Source: Erythrobacteraceae bacterium (GTDB lineage: Bacteria; Pseudomonadota; Alphaproteobacteria; Sphingomonadales; Sphingomonadaceae). Taken from it: DNA of 42,267 bases. The translations under genes were made by a program, and so were the position numbers. Position 1 is the stretch's first letter. The number at the start of each line of letters is the position of its first letter. Of the stretch, positions 29,843 through 38,398 are shown one piece after another. The notes under the pieces were generated by a model. The model saw nothing but the letters and a program-made list of their open reading frames with translations, was not told where the DNA came from and did not search any database. Location: contig JAHEAW010000005.1 of NCBI GenBank assembly GCA_024642545.1, forward strand, positions 1 through 42,267, written 5' to 3'.

Positions 29843-30847
29843 ATGGCAGCCGACCAGCTCCGGGACGCCCCATCGCGGGCCGAGATAGACCGCGCGACTT
29901 TGCGTGACATCTATACGCGCACGATGAAGGTCAATCGCACTGACGAAAAGTTCCGCGCACTGCTGATGGAGGGCAAGGTGGCGGTTATGTACTATTGCGT
30001 GCGGGGACAGGAACTGGTGTCCGCAGCCGCGATGACCGCGTTGACCGATGATGATTATGTGGTGTGCACCTATCGCGGGCAGGGGGAACAGACTGCCAAA
30101 GGTATCCCGGCGGAAAAATGGTGGGCAGAATGCCTCGGCAAAGTAACCGGCACCTGCAAGGGCAAGGGCGGCACGATGCACATTACCTATCCTGAAAAGG
30201 GGATCATGGTCACCACCGGTGTCGTCGGATCGGGCCTGCCAATTGCCAATGGCCTGGCCATGGCATCGCAGAACAATGGTGACGGCCGGGTAACGATGGT
30301 CAGCTTTGGTGATGGAGCAGCCAATATCGGCGGCTTTCACGAAGCCATGAACATGGCGGCATTGTACCAGCTGCCCATCGTGTTCCTGTGCCAGAACAAC
30401 CGGTATGGTGAGCACACGGCTTTTGCCGATCACACCGCCAGCCCCAGTATTGCGGACCGGGCTGCGGGGTATGGGATGCGCAGCATCCATGTGGACGGCA
30501 ATGACGTGCACCAAATGTATAATGCCGCCAAACTGGCGGTTGACCGCGCCCGTGCCGGTGAAGGCCCAACCCTGATTGAGGCAATGTGTTACCGCATGAT
30601 GGGGCATTTTTTCGGAGCCGATTTCTCCTACATGCCGCCCGAACATCTGGCTGAAATGAAGGCAGAGGACCCGCTTCCGAAATTGCGCGCTGTGATGCTG
30701 GACCGCCAGTTCACTGAGGCAGAGTTGGACGATATTGTTGCACAAATCGATGCAGAAATTGACACCGCAGTGGCAAGAGCGCTGGCAGCCGATTTCCCCG
30801 ATCCGCATGAGCTCAAAGTCGATGTGTTCGAAGAGGAGATGCCGTAA
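29843..30847 (+). CDS. TPP-dependent dehydrogenase E1 component, alpha subunit, module 2
   Basis: TYRGQGEQTAKG, GKGGTMHITYPEKGI, GDGAANIGG...NN TPP motif; Met at 29843 (MAADQLRDAPS). Confidence 0.92.
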   Translation: MAADQLRDAPSRAEIDRATLRDIYTRTMKVNRTDEKFRALLMEGKVAVMYYCVRGQELVSAAAMTALTDDDYVVCTYRGQGEQTAKGIPAEKWWAECLGKVTGTCKGKGGTMHITYPEKGIMVTTGVVGSGLPIANGLAMASQNNGDGRVTMVSFGDGAANIGGFHEAMNMAALYQLPIVFLCQNNRYGEHTAFADHTASPSIADRAAGYGMRSIHVDGNDVHQMYNAAKLAVDRARAGEGPTLIEAMCYRMMGHFFGADFSYMPPEHLAEMKAEDPLPKLRAVMLDRQFTEAELDDIVAQIDAEIDTAVARALAADFPDPHELKVDVFEEEMP

Positions 30848-31845
30848 TGACCGGCAAGCCTCCGCAAATCACCATGGTTCAGGCACTCAATCAGGCGATT
30901 GATGAAGCCATGGCAGAAGATGACGGCGTGTTCTGTTTGGGCGAAGATGTCGCGGCCAAGCAGGGCGGCGGTGTGTTCAAGGTCACCTCGGGCCTGACCG
31001 AAAAATATGGCACGCACCGGATTCGCGCCACGCCAATTTCGGAGACTGCGATTGTCGGCGCTGCTGTGGGTGCCGCACTGGCTGGGCAGCGGCCCATTGC
31101 CGAAATCATGCTGATGAATTTCGTTGGCGTATGCATGGACCAGATCGTCAATCACGCAGCCAAATTGCGTTTTATGTCGGGCGGACAGACCAATGTGCCG
31201 CTAGTCATTCGCACCACCACCGGGGTCGGGGTCGGGTTTGGCGGGCAGCATTCCGATATGCTGGAAGCGTGGTTCGCGCATGTCGCGGGGATTCGCGTCG
31301 TCACGCCGTCAAACGCCGCCGATGCCAAAGGACTGATGCGGTCGGCCATCGACAGCAATGATCCGGTGATCTTCATCGAGAATATCCTGTGCTACGGGCT
31401 CAAATCAGACGATCCGGGCCCCGGTTACCGAGTCCCGCTGGGCGAGGCGGCAATCGCGCGCGAAGGCAGCGATGTTTCGCTCATTACGTATGGCCGCACA
31501 GTGCTGGACGCGCTCGCCATCGCCGATGAAATGGCCAGCGTGGGGATTTCGGTCGAAGTGGTCGATCTGCGCACCATCGCCCCGTATGACGAAGAAACCG
31601 TACTGGCGTCGGTGCGCAAGACCGGCCGCGCAATCACTTTGCATGAAGCTGTGCGTCCTTATGGCACCGGCGCAGAAATGGCCGCGACCATTCATGAGAA
31701 GCTGTGGGGCAAGCTCAAGGCGCCCGTGTTGCGTATTGGCGGGACATTTTCGCCCGTGCCCTTCGTTGCCGCGCTGGAACAGGCATGGATCCCGACCAAG
31801 CCGGAGATTGTCGCGGCCATCCGCAGTTCAATGGAAAATGGTTGA
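30847..31845 (+). CDS. TPP-dependent dehydrogenase E1 component, beta subunit, module 2
   Basis: 332 aa; GEDVAAKQGGGVFKVT, ATPISETAIVGAAVGAALAGQRPIAE, GGQHSDMLEAWFAHV; overlaps E1-alpha stop. Confidence 0.93.
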   Translation: MTGKPPQITMVQALNQAIDEAMAEDDGVFCLGEDVAAKQGGGVFKVTSGLTEKYGTHRIRATPISETAIVGAAVGAALAGQRPIAEIMLMNFVGVCMDQIVNHAAKLRFMSGGQTNVPLVIRTTTGVGVGFGGQHSDMLEAWFAHVAGIRVVTPSNAADAKGLMRSAIDSNDPVIFIENILCYGLKSDDPGPGYRVPLGEAAIAREGSDVSLITYGRTVLDALAIADEMASVGISVEVVDLRTIAPYDEETVLASVRKTGRAITLHEAVRPYGTGAEMAATIHEKLWGKLKAPVLRIGGTFSPVPFVAALEQAWIPTKPEIVAAIRSSMENG

Positions 31846-31848
31846 ATA

Positions 31849-32079
31849 ATGGCGGCGGAAATCAGGGTGCCGAAGCTGGGCATGAGCGCGCTCGAAGTAG
31901 TTTTGTCCGAATGGATGCATGCCGATGGGGAGCGAGTAGCAAAGGGCGACGTGATATATCTGGTCGAAACCGACAAGACGACGACGGAGATCGAAGCGCA
32001 GGCTTCAGGGGTGATCCGGCAAATGGGCATAGAAGGCGCGACTTACAGGGTGGGTGACCTGATCGGGACCATCGAATGA
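31849..32079 (+). CDS. Stand-alone lipoyl (biotin/lipoyl-attachment) domain protein
   Basis: 76 aa, entire ORF is one lipoyl domain with ETDKTT; 3 nt after E1-beta stop; no PSBD or catalytic core. Confidence 0.9.
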   Translation: MAAEIRVPKLGMSALEVVLSEWMHADGERVAKGDVIYLVETDKTTTEIEAQASGVIRQMGIEGATYRVGDLIGTIE

Positions 32080-32089
32080 GGCACAGGAT

Positions 32090-32491
32090 ATGAGCGAAGT
32101 GGCAAGGCCGGCCCAATTGCTGGCCGAAATTTATGGATTCGCTGGCGCGCAGGACTGGCAGGCAGTGGCGGCGCGGGTACACCCCGAATTCACTGTCTAT
32201 GAGGCAGAGTGTCTCCCCTTCGGCGGAGAATGGACCGGTCCTGATGCACTGCAACGCGTCGCCACAGCCATGTATGGCACGTGGGCGAAAGCAGTGGTCG
32301 ATATTCATGAGATTGTCGGCGGGGAAACATGGGCCGTGGTCGTGCTCAGCCTGACTATGACATCAAAAAAGACTGGCCGCACTTTCACCCAGACGGTCAA
32401 CGAAGCAGGACGCTTCGAAGGTGGATTGCTCAAGGATCTGCGAATCCATTATTTCGATGCCGCCGAGGTTGCTGCCGAAGCAGGCGAATGA
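32090..32491 (+). CDS. NTF2-like / SnoaL-like domain protein
   Basis: 133 aa; ...VHPEFTVYEAECLPFGGEWTGPDALQRV pattern of SnoaL-like proteins. Confidence 0.75.
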   Translation: MSEVARPAQLLAEIYGFAGAQDWQAVAARVHPEFTVYEAECLPFGGEWTGPDALQRVATAMYGTWAKAVVDIHEIVGGETWAVVVLSLTMTSKKTGRTFTQTVNEAGRFEGGLLKDLRIHYFDAAEVAAEAGE

Positions 32492-32510
32492 TTGCGGCGC
32501 ACGCGCCAGG

Positions 32511-33428
32511 TCAGTATGGCTGGCTCCAATCCCACTGCTGCAGCCATTCGTGCATCGGGGTCAGTTTCACATCAAGTAATTTACGCGTTTCGTCAGGGTC
32601 CACGACCAGTGGGCTGACCGCCTGATCGTTATAATAGCGGTAGAATTTGGCCATGCCTTCATAGATGCTGAGCGGCGCAACCGCGCGCGACCCGGTGACC
32701 AGCTCGCTCATCCGCGCGGCAAATTCATCGGGCGTAATGCTCTGGAAGCGGACTGGCTTGCCCAGCACCGCAGTCAGCCGTGCGGCGACTTCATCACCCA
32801 CCAGTGCTTCAGGCCCGCCAACTGCGACATGTTTGCCATCGGCAGCATCGGTGCCGAGCGCGGCAACCATATAGGCAGCAACATCATCCAGGCAAATCCA
32901 GCTGACCTTCAAGTCCGGTGCCGCCGAATAGGCGAACACGCCCCGGTTGACGATCGAAGGCTTGCTCCACACGCGAATCATGTTGTTCATGAACACGACC
33001 GGTTCAATAAGGACACACGGAATGCCGGTTTCCAAGAGCGACTGCTCGATATCACGCCGACCGTCATGCGCAGTCAGATCAAGATCATGGTCAGCGATAA
33101 AGCAGCTGGTATTAAAGACAATTTTCTTGAGGCCAGCCGCTTTCGCGGCCTGCGCGATATTGCGGCCATAGGATGCTGCAATTCCGCGGTCGAATTCAAA
33201 CGGTAAATGCATCGCCAGTGCATCCTGCCCGGCAAATGCCTGCGCAAGTACGACCGGATCGGTGATGTCTGCTGTCACGTAAGGCAAGTCAGGAAAAGGG
33301 CTGGCGGCCAACGCATCGGCGCGGCGCACGCCAGCGGTGACTATATAGCCCCCTGCCTGGAGCGACTGCACCAGCGGAATTCCCTGGTCCGCGGGGGCGC
33401 CCAGTACGATTACCCTATTGATCGCCAT
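32511..33428 (-). CDS. NmrA-like/atypical SDR NAD(P)-binding protein
   Basis: 305 aa; VIVLGAPADQGIPLVQSLQAGGYIVTAGVRR; downstream of Rieske-2 on same strand. Confidence 0.87.
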   Translation of the reverse strand: MAINRVIVLGAPADQGIPLVQSLQAGGYIVTAGVRRADALAASPFPDLPYVTADITDPVVLAQAFAGQDALAMHLPFEFDRGIAASYGRNIAQAAKAAGLKKIVFNTSCFIADHDLDLTAHDGRRDIEQSLLETGIPCVLIEPVVFMNNMIRVWSKPSIVNRGVFAYSAAPDLKVSWICLDDVAAYMVAALGTDAADGKHVAVGGPEALVGDEVAARLTAVLGKPVRFQSITPDEFAARMSELVTGSRAVAPLSIYEGMAKFYRYYNDQAVSPLVVDPDETRKLLDVKLTPMHEWLQQWDWSQPY

Positions 33429-33441
33429 GAATTATCCCAGA

Positions 33442-34860
33442 TCAGCCAGGCAGCTCGCCATTGATGAATTTCATCAGCGTTTGCTGGAAGTGGCGTACCC
33501 GGCTGTCCTGATACGCCCCCAATTCCATAAGGCCGTTTGACGATGCCTTCATTCCGGTCTGCACATGCGGCAAGTTGGCCATATCCTGATCAAACACTTT
33601 GGCCAGCGCTTCACCCATCACATCATTGGCCCAGGCGAAGGGTTCGTCATCGGGAATTTCCAGCTTTTCAACCGCCCGCGGGCGCTCGCCGTCCTTGGGC
33701 TTGGGCATCAGCACACGGATTTCCATCGTGCACCAATCGGGCGTATCGCCCGGCAGCCAACGATACAGCAGTGTCGGAATATAGCCGATCCATGGCGAAA
33801 AATTGGGAAAGATATTATAGGTGAAATTGTCGAGCATTTCGGAATCGGACTTGTCCGAATAATCGAGCCCGTATTGCTCGGTAAAACCCTTGCGGTTGGC
33901 ATCCGCCAGCACCTTGCGGGCGTGGAACGGATCGTTGGGATCGAGCACAATATCATCGCCGCTGGCGCTGAAGCGGCGGTTGGTTTCTGCATCACTACCG
34001 CCAGAAAACTCGTTCATCTTGTCGAGGATATATTGTTGGTCCTTGCCGGTGATATGCGGTGAGAGCGTGCCCGATGGCGTAATCGCACGGTTGAAGAAAT
34101 CGCCGAAATGATCGTAGCGAGTATTTGCATCACCCAAAAAGGGCAGCAATTGCGGGTGCGTGGTTACCGAATGCCACGCTTCCATGAACGCTTCTGCCGT
34201 GGCCTTCCAATTAGCGGGAATTCGCTTGGACACCCACATCGCGGTGAAGCGGTCCTGCATGTCATAGCGGTGATAGTGATCGGCCACCGGCCCCAACCAG
34301 TCGGTAAACTCGGGCAACGAATTGTTTTCCGTGATCATCACGAAGCCCTGCCACAGGTTCACGCGCACTTCGGGCAGGCTCATGTCCTTGCCTTCGAGAT
34401 GCTTGAAGTCCCATTCGCAGGGGATTTCCTTCAAACTGCCATCATTCTTCCAGGTGAAACCGTGGAACGGGCAGCGTAGCTGGCTGGTGTTGCCCGCCTT
34501 GGTTCGCAGCTTGCGTGCGCGGTGCAGGCAGACGTTGTAAAATGCGCGCACTGCGCCGTCTTTTTGCCGCACCAGCAGAAACGATTTGTCATTGATGTCG
34601 AACACCACCGTATCGCCGGCGTCAGGCATTTCATCTTCGCGCGCGGCGAACAGCCACACATTGGGCCACATCTTCTCCCGTTCGAGCCGGGCAAATTCCT
34701 CGCTGATATAAGGCTCAACCGACAGCGGATCAGTTGACATCGGAGCCAGCGATTCTTCGAACAGATAGTCAGGCACGCGCCTGGTATCCGCTTCCAGCAT
34801 GTCAGTATAACTTATGCCGGGGCAACGGTCATCGCGATCAATCTTGGTAGTCTCATTCAT
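33442..34860 (-). CDS. Rieske aromatic ring-hydroxylating oxygenase, alpha subunit (2)
   Basis: CLH...CPFH (YNVCLHRARKL...LRCPFHGFTW); AFMEAWHSVTTHPQ iron-site region. Confidence 0.93.
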   Translation of the reverse strand: MNETTKIDRDDRCPGISYTDMLEADTRRVPDYLFEESLAPMSTDPLSVEPYISEEFARLEREKMWPNVWLFAAREDEMPDAGDTVVFDINDKSFLLVRQKDGAVRAFYNVCLHRARKLRTKAGNTSQLRCPFHGFTWKNDGSLKEIPCEWDFKHLEGKDMSLPEVRVNLWQGFVMITENNSLPEFTDWLGPVADHYHRYDMQDRFTAMWVSKRIPANWKATAEAFMEAWHSVTTHPQLLPFLGDANTRYDHFGDFFNRAITPSGTLSPHITGKDQQYILDKMNEFSGGSDAETNRRFSASGDDIVLDPNDPFHARKVLADANRKGFTEQYGLDYSDKSDSEMLDNFTYNIFPNFSPWIGYIPTLLYRWLPGDTPDWCTMEIRVLMPKPKDGERPRAVEKLEIPDDEPFAWANDVMGEALAKVFDQDMANLPHVQTGMKASSNGLMELGAYQDSRVRHFQQTLMKFINGELPG

Positions 34861-34962
34861 GGTGAGCGGTCCGTACTCTTACTTTGTGCAGTATCCTCTT
34901 AGCCTGTGATGCCACATCCTTACCTCCAGGTATCCTAGCGTAACTGTGAGTAGGCGAAAATT

Positions 34963-35502
34963 ATGGGACAACATGCTGCAGGGCTGACCGGTCTAGGGCC
35001 GGTGATGCAACTGGCCTTCGTGCCGAGTGACTTTGACGCTGCTGTTAGACATTGGACCCAGACCATGGGCGTCGGGCCGTTCTTCATGATGGAGAATATC
35101 CACCTTGAAGACATGCGCTATCTGGGCGAACCGACCGACGCTGTATTCAGTCTTGCACTCGCCTATTGGGGCGATATGCAAATTGAGTTGATCAGGCCAG
35201 AAAACGACGCGCCATCGATCTATTCAGGTGAATATTGCGTACGCGACGGGCTGCATCATACGTGCCTGCTGCTCGATGACATTGCTGATGCCTATGCGGC
35301 CTGCAAACGATACGGCGCGAAAATCCTCGTCGAAGGCAAGGTCCTGCCTGAGGGTGCAGTAATCTATGCTGATCCGGGCACCGGCCCCGGTCATATCGTT
35401 GAAATGCTGCAACTTCAGCCTGGCACGCTCGAATTGTTTGGCATGATCAAGCAGGCTGGAATTGGCTGGGACGGCAGGGACCCGCTTCGCCCATTGGGCT
35501 GA
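34963..35502 (+). CDS. VOC family protein (glyoxalase/methylmalonyl-CoA epimerase-like)
   Basis: 179 aa; LAFVPSDFDAAVRHWTQTMGVGPFF..., MQIELIRP, GLHHTCLLLDD, GHIVEML. Confidence 0.85.
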   Translation: MGQHAAGLTGLGPVMQLAFVPSDFDAAVRHWTQTMGVGPFFMMENIHLEDMRYLGEPTDAVFSLALAYWGDMQIELIRPENDAPSIYSGEYCVRDGLHHTCLLLDDIADAYAACKRYGAKILVEGKVLPEGAVIYADPGTGPGHIVEMLQLQPGTLELFGMIKQAGIGWDGRDPLRPLG

Positions 35503-35529
35503 GGCCTCCCTTCGAAGCACCCACGCCGT

Positions 35530-36375
35530 TTATTCGCTGGCGCCAAGATATCCAAGTTGGCCAGCCTTGAAAATCGCTTGCGCACGGTTCACCGCATTCA
35601 GCTTCTCACCGGCCCGATGGATATGATAGCGGATCGTTGCATGGCTGCGGTTCAGGATCATGCTGATTTCCATATCCGTCTTGCCGATCGCGGCCCACCG
35701 CAAACATTCGACTTCGCGCTTTGACAGCACGCAATTGGTCGGAATCCTGCGCTTGGTCCGCATCGCCTGAACATAGCCGGCAATAAACCGCCGCATAACC
35801 AGACCGAGCAATTCACCATGCTCGGAAAATTCCTGCGACAGGTCGGTCTGATGCCGGTCGATCGGCACAAAACTGTTCGCTGAAATCTGTCCGAAGGGCA
35901 AATGCACCGGGATCACAATGGCTGCCTCACAGAGTGAGCGCTTGGAAAAATCATGCAGCTCAATCTCGTCCAGATAGGTATTGTGCCACAGGCTATAGAA
36001 ACCTTCTGAATTCACCCAGAACGGCTCACTTTCATAGCGGCAAGCCCGTGGCAGCGGCGAATGAAGCGCGAGGCGATGGTCTTCCCACCAGCGGCGGCCT
36101 TCTTCCAGCCAGCCGAACACATCGGCATTGAGAATTGTCCCGTCACCATCGGTCATGGGTTCCTTGGACGAGATATCGTCACACGTGCAAACCCTCAGGC
36201 CCCGCTCTTCTGCGATATCCCTGAGCGCGACAGCAGCGTCGTAAATATCCTCTATGCACCGAACCGTTACGGATTCGACCAACGACTCGAGTGGGAGTCG
36301 GTCTCTGGTCGCACGGAGTTCTATAACTTTAGCTGCCATATTTTGAACTATCCTCCAATCGCCGCAGATGCACAA
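35530..36375 (-). CDS. LuxR-family transcriptional regulator (C-terminal GerE HTH; N-terminal sensor possibly autoinducer-binding-like)
   Basis: VLSKREVECLRWAAIGKTDMEISMILNRSHATIRYHIHRAGEKLN; start may be 36375 or 36339. Confidence 0.87.
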   Translation of the reverse strand: MCICGDWRIVQNMAAKVIELRATRDRLPLESLVESVTVRCIEDIYDAAVALRDIAEERGLRVCTCDDISSKEPMTDGDGTILNADVFGWLEEGRRWWEDHRLALHSPLPRACRYESEPFWVNSEGFYSLWHNTYLDEIELHDFSKRSLCEAAIVIPVHLPFGQISANSFVPIDRHQTDLSQEFSEHGELLGLVMRRFIAGYVQAMRTKRRIPTNCVLSKREVECLRWAAIGKTDMEISMILNRSHATIRYHIHRAGEKLNAVNRAQAIFKAGQLGYLGASE

Positions 36376-36425
36376 GGGGATTCACAGAAAACATTACTAA
36401 ATCACATCGCATTTTGAAACGTAAA

Positions 36426-37628
36426 TCATAATCCCAACACTGATTTGGCAATAATATTCTTCTGGACTTCGTTTGAACCACCAAAAATTGTTGAGGCCCG
36501 ATTATTGAGATAACGGCCCATTGCCACTTGTGCTGCATCGCTACCAATCGGTTCGGGCGCTTCATTTCCGTAAAGCGGGCGTTCGAGCGGCAATTGCAAT
36601 GCATCATAGCCAAGCAATTCCAAGCGCAGTTCATCCACCCTCTGCCCCAGATTCGCGCCTAGCAATTTGGTGAGCGATGTTTGCGGGCCCGGAGTGCGGC
36701 CTTTGGCAAGTTCAGCCAGAATGCGCAGCTCGGTCACTTCCAGCGCCTCTGCCTCGATCCGCAACCGGGCGATCTTTTCGCGGGTAGCCTGATATCCACC
36801 CAAAGCACCGTTCAGGCCCGAGGGTTGCTGCTCGGCCAGCGCAGTCAATTCGTCGATATTCCTGAGCAAACGCGGCGCAAAGCACGATCCGCCGCGCTCA
36901 TTCTCGAGCAGGAATTTGGCAATTGTCCAACCTTGGCCCTCTTCCCCGATTCGATTGTCGACAGGCGTTCTGGCATCGGTGAAGAACACCTGATTGACCT
37001 CGTGATCTCCTGACATCGACACGATCGGTGAAACTTCGATCCCTGGCTGATCCATCGGGACCAGCACAAAGCTGATGCCTTGCTGCTTCTTGCCGCTGGA
37101 ATCTGTCCGTACCAGTGCGAATATCCAGTTTGCGTGATGCGCCTGTGTGGTCCAGATTTTGGACCCGTTTATGACATACTCGCCACCTTCACGCCGGGCG
37201 GAAGTCTTCAGCGAAGCCAGATCAGAGCCGCTACCTGGTTCAGAATAACCCTGACACCAGAAATCTTCTGCATTGAGAATTCCAGGCAAAAAACGCTGCT
37301 TTTGTTCAGGCGTTCCAAACGCACAAATTACCGGACCAACCAGCCGCAAACCCATGATCGACAGCGAAGGCGCACCCGCCAAGGCGCATTCCTTTTCGAA
37401 AATGAACTTCTGCGTAGGCGTCCAGCCGGTCCCGCCATCCTCGACCGGCCAGAAATAGGCCAGCCAACCTTTTTGATTGAGAATCCGGTGCCATTCGAGC
37501 CCAATGTCGGGGTCGACAAACACCCCTGGGGATCGGCGCGCGCCATCGCGCAGCCGGTCCGGCAAACTGTCCGCAAGAAAGCGTCGCACTTCGTCCCGAA
37601 ACGCCAGGTCCGCTGGCGAAAAATCCAT
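36426..37628 (-). CDS. Acyl-CoA dehydrogenase (FadE-like) 1
   Basis: Start MDFSPADLAFRDEVRRFLAD at 37628; CQGYSEPGSGSDLASL, FGGSNEVQKNIIAKSVLGL; upstream ORF extension overlaps ThuA gene and is rejected. Confidence 0.93.
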   Translation of the reverse strand: MDFSPADLAFRDEVRRFLADSLPDRLRDGARRSPGVFVDPDIGLEWHRILNQKGWLAYFWPVEDGGTGWTPTQKFIFEKECALAGAPSLSIMGLRLVGPVICAFGTPEQKQRFLPGILNAEDFWCQGYSEPGSGSDLASLKTSARREGGEYVINGSKIWTTQAHHANWIFALVRTDSSGKKQQGISFVLVPMDQPGIEVSPIVSMSGDHEVNQVFFTDARTPVDNRIGEEGQGWTIAKFLLENERGGSCFAPRLLRNIDELTALAEQQPSGLNGALGGYQATREKIARLRIEAEALEVTELRILAELAKGRTPGPQTSLTKLLGANLGQRVDELRLELLGYDALQLPLERPLYGNEAPEPIGSDAAQVAMGRYLNNRASTIFGGSNEVQKNIIAKSVLGL

Positions 37629-37638
37629 ATCCACGAGA

Positions 37639-38397
37639 TCAGTCCCCTTCGCGCATTGCCCAGCCGATCCCGCGTCGTAGCAGATCGTAATAGACATCGT
37701 AATTCCACGCGCACATTTCCTTATGCGGGTAGAAATCCTGCATCCCCGGCAGATCATAGTGGCCGCGGCAATGCCCCAGCGCATTATACACAATGCGGCC
37801 CTCACCAATGTCCCTGATATAGAGGACAGGAACCACTGCATTGTCCCACTTGTCCTGCACAAAACCGGTCGCCTCGCCATCAAACCTTGTATGCATCAGG
37901 GTATGAATATCAGCCGTGGTGTTGGACAAATAGAGCTCATCGACAATCTCGAAATCATCAATTCCGCGCGTCAGTTCATGGTCCCGGTCAGCCACCTCAA
38001 TAGTGAATTTGCCGATCGGCGGATGCGCCTTGAACTGGGTGCCGAGCATTTCCATCACGTCCGGGCGAGTGTCAGGGGCATCGACCAATCCATCTTCGGT
38101 AAAGACGAGAATCGAATTGGTACCATGCAGTGCAAGCCACTTGCCGCCCTTCTCGAGCCACGCGCGGATCGCCCTTGCCTCTACCTCACTGGGCATCAGA
38201 TCGCAGGTATAGCTGATCAGGAACCGGCACTGGTCGAGCCGCGCCGTGTCAGCGTAATCACAGGCCACAGTGGTCCGAATATGCGGATGCTCGGCCAGCA
38301 GCTTGAGCACTTCCAGCCGCGCATGATCGATATCGTGATACTTGCCCGCCGCGACAAAATGCGCGTCAATTCTGGTTGTAGGTTGTTCGCCCATCAT
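37639..38397 (-). CDS. ThuA-domain (class I glutamine amidotransferase-like fold) protein
   Basis: AIRAWLEKGGKWLALHGTNS, YHDIDHARLEVLKLL, YNALGHCRGHYD; start near 38394-38397. Confidence 0.83.
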   Translation of the reverse strand: MMGEQPTTRIDAHFVAAGKYHDIDHARLEVLKLLAEHPHIRTTVACDYADTARLDQCRFLISYTCDLMPSEVEARAIRAWLEKGGKWLALHGTNSILVFTEDGLVDAPDTRPDVMEMLGTQFKAHPPIGKFTIEVADRDHELTRGIDDFEIVDELYLSNTTADIHTLMHTRFDGEATGFVQDKWDNAVVPVLYIRDIGEGRIVYNALGHCRGHYDLPGMQDFYPHKEMCAWNYDVYYDLLRRGIGWAMREGD

Positions 38398-38398
38398 C

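Noticed and set aside
29771-30808. 345-aa minus-strand ORF
   Set aside because: Antisense shadow of E1-alpha module 2.
36377-36435. GGGATT ... AATCCC inverted arms upstream of LuxR gene
   Set aside because: Only 6-bp arms about 47 bp apart; expected by chance.
37629-37883. N-terminal extension of the ACAD ORF (36426-37883)
   Set aside because: Extension overlaps the ThuA gene and lacks domain similarity; MDFSPADLAFRDEV at 37628 is the natural ACAD start.
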